In this document: piece after piece, positions 57,830 to 64,000 of the stretch | Layout of the letters: every line of letters starts with the position of its first letter | How positions within the stretch are numbered: position 1 is the first letter of the stretch | NCBI GenBank assembly: GCA_964019055.1 | Contig: OZ025219.1 | Coordinates: forward strand, 7,801,388-7,865,387 | Source of the DNA: Anthopleura xanthogrammica | Taxonomy: Eukaryota > Cnidaria > Anthozoa > Actiniaria > Actiniidae | Direction of reading: 5' to 3' | Length of the DNA stretch: 64,000 bases | Program-made: the position numbers and the translations under genes | Notes under the pieces: generated by a model | The model's database searches: none | What the model was told of the DNA's origin: nothing | Seen by the model: only the letters and a program-made list of their open reading frames with translations

Positions 57830-58045
57830 CGAACCTCACGCGTTGGCACGCATCACGCAGAATAACGCAAAAATGTAGCGCTTATTTGAACGGGGAACGG
57901 AAGAATTTTAAAATGAAATTAACTAACCCTTTTCTCTTATTCTCTCCTTAGCTGTTTTTCTGGAGATCATTTTATCCCAATTTTGTTTTCTTTTCTTAAA
58001 GTTTCTTATTCATTGATTCATCCATTCATACCATCCATATCCATG
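57830..58045. other. PATL1 upstream flank, no divergent gene seen
   Basis: CpG-containing near the promoter, then AT/CT-rich. I found no first exon in the plus direction. Confidence 0.4.
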
Positions 58046-58046
58046 A

Positions 58047-58545
58047 TCGATCATTCGTTCGTTCGTTCGTTCGTTCGTTCGTTCGTTCGTCCGTTTGTCT
58101 TTCTTTCGTTCGTTCTTTCGTTCGTTCTTTCGTTTGTTCCTTCGTTCGTTCGTTCGTCCGTTCGTTCGTTCGTTCGTTCGTTCGTTCGTTCGTTCGTTCG
58201 TTCGTGCGTTCGTGCGTTCGTGCGTGCGTTCGTTCGTTCGTTCGTTCGTTCGTTCGTTCGTGCGTTCGTGCGTTCGTGCGTGCGTGCGTTCGTTCGTTCG
58301 TTCGTTCGTTCGTTCGTTCGTTCGTTCGTTCGTTCGTTCGTTCGTTCGTTCGTTCGTTCGTTCGTTCGTTCGTTCGTTCGTTCGTTCGTTCGTTCGTTCG
58401 TTCGTTCGTTCGTTCGTTCGTTCGTTCGTTCGTTCGTTCGTTCGTTCGTTCGTTCGTTCGTTCGTTCGTTCGTTCGTTCGTTCGTTCGTTCGTTCGTTCG
58501 TTCGTTCGTTCGTTCGTTCGTCCGTTCTTTCGTTCCCTCCTTTCC
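58047..58545. repeat. long (GTTC)n array, CpG at every unit
   Basis: TTCG/GTTC tetranucleotides with GTGC and GTCC variants. 58286-58521 is essentially pure. Each unit contains a CpG, giving more than 100 CpGs. Phe-Val-Arg-Ser frames are repeat translations. Confidence 0.97.
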
Positions 58546-58599
58546 TTTCCTCTTTCCTTCTCTCCTTCCTTATGTAGTAATCATTAAATAGTTGTAATA

Positions 58600-60815
58600 A
58601 TAAGAATAACTACCATAGCATTAATTGTAAATAGAGAATATTCTTAAAAGAATTCATCAATTATGGCTTACTCATTTCATCCTGTATTTCTTTTTCTTTA
58701 CATGTATTTAATCACACATCAATTACTTAGTTATCATTTAGCTACATTTCAATCAGCCTCATGTTCATTATAAGCTTAAGGCACACAAATGGTTTTTTAT
58801 TACCCCTAACCCAGACCTAAGCATAGTAATTAGTACCTCCGACAGCATGATATAAAATTAAGAATGTTGGTGTGTCTCTAGATCTTAGAGGGGGAATATC
58901 CGAACGCAAATACATCGAATCTTCCTTTTCAATTTTACAGTTTGCCGTGAAATACCAATATTTATAATACATTTATTGTATACCTACCGAGATTTACTCA
59001 GTAAAACCCTGTGTAATAAATGTATTGTATGGGTTCAGGTGAATTGTGTTAAATATATTTTTTCAGTTATCAAGTCTACTAGATATTGGGTGATACACTA
59101 AAACACATATATGCGTTCTCGGTAATTGCGAGTTTCCCGTTGGAATTTAGTTTTTCGTTGCCGCCAGTCAAAAATATAAACGGTACCGACTGATTAGTTT
59201 TGATTGACGGCAGCGAAAAACCAACTTCACAACAAGCCGATGAAATGTCTGAGTTCGCAGAATATTGAGAATCGCAGTAAGATGACGTTCGCGGTAGCTA
59301 TACTGAATAATGGACTAGTCATTATTTACCGGGGGGCTGAATCAACTAAAAATTGACAGGTTTCAAAGAGGGGAGTCAGTAAGTACGAACCACTAGAAAG
59401 GGGGATTATCTATATATTAAAAAAAAAACAGAAATTGCTTTTGGGGGCAGTAACATCATGTAATCTTGGAGATATTGCAACAAAAATCCTCTGTCCTCTG
59501 ACCCCCACCCCCGTCCCCCAAGGGATAAATAATGGCCGGTCCCTAATATATATATGGCATAAGTATAAAGCAGGGGGGGGGGGGTTATAATACTGAATTA
59601 TCCTTGGTATCCGAGATTACACTTCACTTCACACGTGATGGCAGCCATGACTAAAAATATTTTTTAGATCTAATCTTACAAAACAATTAAGTCAGATCAG
59701 GATTACGTCACTATTTTTCATTTCGGACACCCCCCTTGAGAATTTCTGGAATAGCCCCGGTCCTGAGTACCCATCAAAGCTCCTACCAGATCAAGCGTCC
59801 CCCCTCCCCGTTTCCCAGTCTCAAAAAATTACATTGGTTAATTCATAAGTTAAGCAGCTGAGTCAATTGATTTCAGCATGACGTACAAATTCTGCGTTCG
59901 AGCTCTCTGCCTTGGAGTCTACAAGTCTCGAAGGAACAAATAAACTTATTTTAAGATTTTGACTCTAGTTTTACAAATTGATCAAAAAGTTCAATTGAAC
60001 CTGCATAATTAACTACACAACAATATGGTCCACCTGAACAAAAAGATATACTAAAACGCAATATAAATTATTTTACTTGTGTTTCTCATATTTTCTTCGC
60101 CTTTTATATTTTTTTAATAGGATTTTAATTTGCAAGCAAATCGCCATGCAATAAGTTCACAATGGCACAAATTCTCCATCTTAGCAAAAAGGTATTAAAA
60201 CGCAATAAAAATTATTTTACATTTTTTGTGTACATACATATTTCTCGTATTTTAATTTCCTCTTCTTTTTGAATGTGTATTTTAAAAGCAAAATTCTCTG
60301 CAATCTCTTTCGATTCCTTCAAAATAAAAATGTAAGAAAAAATGCCAGCATTAAATTTAGTAAAAAACGGTGTTAAAAAGCATGCAAAAACTCTTTTAAT
60401 TCTCGTGTACCATACCAGTGGGCAAGGCCATAATTTTTCATATATAATATTCTAATATATATTTTCATGGCTTGCCAACTCATATTTTCTATTTAATAGC
60501 TGTATTTCTATGAGATATCATAGACGACTGCGATATACATAGTTGTCAATTGATTGTGCACCTATATATATATTCGTAGTTCATCCTTAAATGACATGTC
60601 CTGTGCGATGACTTGGACTATCAATATACTTTATAACAATGCCAGCGCCAGGGGTTCCGAAAGACCTTTATTAAAATGTCAGTAAATTGTTGTTAATGTA
60701 AAACAAGACAATTCGTTTTAATGAGGACGAAGCTGAATGATAAAAAAGACTGGGGACATTAGATTAAATCGTCAGATATAAAAGACCTTGCATGAGTTTA
60801 GAGGAGCGATAGTAC
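58600..60815. other. mostly unique AT-rich sequence, no gene seen
   Basis: It includes repeat D copy 2 and a G11 run (about 59573-59583), but no supported exon. Confidence 0.45.
59140..59290 (+). repeat. dispersed repeat D (copy 2)
   Basis: GCGAAAAACCAACTTCACAACAAGCCG and TTCGCAGAATATTGAGAATC match 22590-22755. Upstream TTTTTCGTTGCCGCCAGTCA is an inverted partner of the first motif. Confidence 0.7.
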
Positions 60816-60825
60816 TCATTTGCCG

Positions 60826-60896
60826 TATATATACACAGACGCGGTACGTTGAAGACAGATAGACACACGGTTACTTATTCATCAGAAAAGGTAAGT
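60826..60896 (+). promoter_or_regulatory. candidate TATA promoter and non-coding first exon
   Basis: TATATATA (60826-60833) precedes a GC-richer stretch and a consensus splice donor CAGAAAAGGTAAGT (GT at 60891). A start about 30 bases after TATA would give a first exon of about 35 bases. No downstream exon was recognised. Confidence 0.3.
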
Positions 60897-61451
60897 AAAA
60901 ATGTTCTGCATAATAAAATATTATTTTTTAAAATACGAAAGTTATATGTTTTTATTTTTACCAAAAATGACCAGATAATTTCTGGAGAGGTCTTGATATC
61001 AGGTGCAAAAGTGAAAAAAGATCTTTACTTTCCACGCTTGCAAAGAGAAGAGGGTATGGGTGTGAATTTATTTCGCGCGCTTCGACGACCGTATCCATAT
61101 CTCCGTATATATTCCTGATATTCCTGATATTTTTCTGGATCTTATTCCTTAATTTTCTGTGCGATCTTTTCAACAAGACTCTCGACCTCGGATACTTTTA
61201 TTTTCTAACGAAATCATTTTTCATTTAGTGCATAATTATAAGATTCATGGCATAGTATTTGGTGCTAGCTAACAAATTATGGGGGAAATTTAAGTCCGTT
61301 ATTTGCACGTTCAGAAAGGAAAGAATAAAGACGATTGCAGAAAAGGAAATTTAGCTACTGACAATATATTCTTTTTTAATTATTAGAATAAATGAATGAA
61401 AGAATAAAAAATAAAAAAATAAAGACATAGAAAATGTTCTACGAAATAGAA

Positions 61452-61740
61452 AGGAAGCAAGGAAGCAGGGAAGCAGGGAAGCAGGGAAGCAGGGAAGCAG
61501 GGAAGCAGGGAAGCAGGGAAGCAGGGAAGCAGGGAAGCAGGGAAGCAGGGAAGCAGGGAAGCAGGGAAGCAGGGAAGCAGGGAATCAGGGAAGCAGGGAA
61601 GCAGGGAAGCAGGGAAGCAGGGAAGCAGGGAAGCAAGGAAGCAAGGAAGCAAGCAAGGAAGCAAGCAAGGAAGCAAGGAAGCAAGGAAGCAAGGAAGCAA
61701 GGAAGCAAGCAAAGAAGCTAGGAAGCAAGAAAGAAAGAAA
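61452..61740. repeat. 8-bp GGGAAGCA array grading into GGAAGCAA
   Basis: AGCAGGGA repeats in phase for about 180 bp with one variant (GGGAATCA near 61581), then GGAAGCAA/GCAA units to about 61735. Leu-Pro-Cys-Phe frames on minus and Gly-Ser-Arg-Glu-Ala frames on plus are repeat translations. Confidence 0.96.
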
Positions 61741-62299
61741 GGTTTGTAAGTAGGTAGGTAGGAAGCAAGGATACATTAGGCATTCCTTTCAGCTAAACTT
61801 CTCAAGCAAATTAAGTATATTTTCTGTGTCACATATCTAAGAAATGTTGTCATATTGGTCTACTTCCGTAAAAACAGTTCGATATTAAAAAACCGGTGGG
61901 ATCAATAATCCTCATTTTGTTAAGTAATCCACAAAACTATCTAATATTACTTAGTCCATATCCTGCTGTCAACTTCATCCATCCAACTTCGAAAAAGTCA
62001 TAAATGTGATCATATAAATGCGCATTTATTCAACGTTAATCCTTCTTACTGTAACTCGAGTGATGTGTGCCAATCACCGCCAAATATCAACATCTTTGAA
62101 AGCTAGACTGAAATGTCAACAGTCCAAGAATTAGTCTTTAAGCATTTTGCATATATTTAGTGAGTCGAGTGAAGGCAGGCATTTTCACCACAAACACCTA
62201 CCTCGTTATAAATACTGAATTTGCCCTCCAAAGCCATTTTTATGGTATTTAATCACGCATTCACAATCTACAAAACCCAGCTTTTTATTTTTGAGATAC

Positions 62300-62505
62300 C
62301 AGGTGATTTCGCTTTTCTCAGGCCGAAGAAATTAGCCAATCAGCGAACATTTTGTTTGTAGCTCAATGTTTCCTAGTTCCAAGTTCAGTTCTTAAATTTC
62401 GGCTCGATTTACGACAGCTTTTGACTCGAAATCAAACAAAAAAAGATCTACCAAATACCTTTTAAAAAAAGCTTATTTCGTCTTTGTTGGTGGAAAATAT
62501 TTCGC
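62300..62505 (-). repeat. dispersed repeat E (copy 2, inverted)
   Basis: The reverse complement of this stretch matches 42785-42997, including ATATTTTCCACCAACAAAGA and GGAACTAGGAAACATTGAGC. It carries an in-frame stop relative to the open frame of copy 1. Confidence 0.8.
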
Positions 62506-62877
62506 GCTCTCTTGGCGGCTATAGAGAGGAAATTATCCAATCATTTAAAAAGATTAAGAAATTGCCCTCAAACGAGAAGCGACTCTACAGATCAGTGCAT
62601 GTTTTCAAGAGAATGAAGTAATTAATTAAGATCATTTTCTGTTTTGTTTTGAATGCGTTTTATATATAATTAGTAGTTTGCGGTTTTTTAAAGATAGAAT
62701 GGAGATGATAAAGAATACAAATGTAAACATGAAACTTGAAAAAATGTTCAGTTTTGATATCATGCAGGATCGTTTGCGCGTCTGTTGAATTGTCGTAATA
62801 TTCTTGAAATAAGGAATAAATGAAGACGGATGGATAAATGGAAGGATGAATATATGATTTGGGATAAATTGGGATTG

Positions 62878-63263
62878 GATGGATGGATGGATGGATGGAT
62901 GGATGGGTGGGTGGGTGGATGGGTGGATGGATGGATGGATGGATGGATGAATGGATGGATGGATGGATGGATGGATGGATGGATGGATGGATGGATGGAT
63001 GGATGGATGGATGGATGGATGGGTGGATGGATGGATGGATGGATGGATGGATGGATGGATGGATGGATGGATGGATGGATGGATGGGTGGATGGATGGAT
63101 GGATGGATGGGTGGATGGATGGATGGATGGATGGATGGATGGATGGATGGATGGATGGATGGATGGATGGATGGATGGATGGATGGATGGATGGGTGGAT
63201 GGATGGATGGATGGATGGATGGATGGATGGATGGATGGATGGATGGATGGAGGGATGGATGGA
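62878..63263. repeat. long (GGAT)n array with GGGT variants
   Basis: About 95 units, mostly pure GGAT, with GGGT substitutions at irregular spacing and one GGAG near the end. Confidence 0.97.
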
Positions 63264-63269
63264 TATGTG

Positions 63270-64000
63270 TTCAATTATAATTATTCCCAATCAGTGGGGT
63301 CTAGCCTTAATCATGATCATCCCACGAGACCTAGAACCCTGGTGTTTTATAGAGCTTGATATTATTCACGTTCGTGGAATCCTATTACAGTTTAATGGGA
63401 AGCAAACCTCAATATCCCCCAGGCAACTGCACGAATACCTACTTTTCTTTGGATAACATTATATATTTTTACAAGTCTTCTTCTCACTTATATATTAGGA
63501 CAAATTAAGTTCTCTATAAGACTATCACATTCAAGTGCAAAATGTGGGAAAATAAATGCTATGGTTTACTTGATATTAAGTAAGTAAACATGAGGTAAAA
63601 TAAACACAGTTTAATAGGCAGTAAACCTCAATACCCTTTAGGCATCTGCATAAGTTATTTTCTTTCGATAAAATTTGTTCCAATTCCCTTCTCACTGGCT
63701 TAAGGAGGCACAAAACGATTTTCCTTGAACGAGCGCACGCTCTTAAATGACGTAGCACAATCATTTGAGCTTAATTTTGCTAATAAGAAAAATTTTTCCC
63801 AAAAAATCTCATACTTAAACTAAAATAACTCAAAAACCGACGGCATTTTTTTTCAAACTTTGCATGTGGCTTTTGTTTAAGGGTTCGAGTAGTGCTAAGA
63901 AAAAAATAAAAATATTCTTAAAAAAACTTCATTGATTTTTGAGAATTCCCCATTGCGGATTTTTTTCTTTTTCATTCATATCAAAGATTGGTTCATGAAG
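63270..64000. other. unique AT-rich sequence, no gene seen
   Basis: TTTAATGGGAAGCAAACCTCAATA near 63393 recurs in part as TTTAATAGGCAGTAAACCTC near 63610, a diverged duplication of about 215 bp spacing. Nothing else stands out. Confidence 0.4.

Noticed and set aside
57983..58591. 202-residue Phe-Val-Arg-Ser-rich frame
   Set aside because: Translation of (GTTC)n; open in three frames at once.

Overview
This is eukaryotic nuclear DNA, very probably from an invertebrate animal. It is AT-rich and has one intron-rich gene, no operons, and dense simple repeats, short foldback (MITE-like) DNA elements, tRNA-derived SINEs and one LINE remnant. The SINE tails, the LINE 3' end and the foldback families look like those I know from anthozoan cnidarians (corals, anemones). 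That placement is an inference from memory, not a database result.

Only one protein-coding gene can be supported. It is on the minus strand (57764 down to 45191) and encodes a Pat1 orthologue (PATL1), the P-body protein that links DDX6 and LSM1-7 to mRNA decapping. I could place 20 coding exons with GT-AG introns; the spliced product would be about 813 residues. It carries the DDX6-binding NDDTFG motif, a proline-rich middle, a polyQ/polyH tract, the conserved DPYAGLM block and the helical C-terminal Pat domain. The reading frame is continuous except for one extra base in an A5 run in exon 14 (48540-48544). The start codon lies in a TISU-like element, with NRF1-type and E-box motifs just upstream.

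Layout. 1-4500: tetranucleotide arrays, a foldback element, and a LINE C-terminal fragment abutting another foldback. 4500-7000: a 1.2 kb element with terminal inverted repeats, a near-perfect 161 bp palindrome, and a tandem repeat interrupted by two foldback elements. 7250-9180: GAT repeats and two satellites of about 150 and 147 bp. 9200-34000: mostly unique AT-rich sequence with scattered foldback elements, pure (GAA)n, (GAAA)n and (GGAT)n arrays, an array built from arms of one foldback family (15621-16089), and two TATA-box/first-exon-like sites (18.4 and 19.6 kb). 34000-45190: a SINE, hexanucleotide and tandem repeats, and further foldback elements. 45191-57764: PATL1, whose introns carry SINEs, foldback elements and a 57 bp minisatellite. 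57800-64000: a CpG-rich (GTTC)n array beside the PATL1 promoter, another TATA/first-exon-like site, an 8-bp repeat array and a (GGAT)n array.

I saw no CRISPR array, no prokaryotic defence or secretion system, no rRNA and no intact tRNA gene. Most long open frames here are translations of microsatellites (for example Ser-Ile-His-Pro from GGAT and Phe-Val-Arg-Ser from GTTC) and are not genes.
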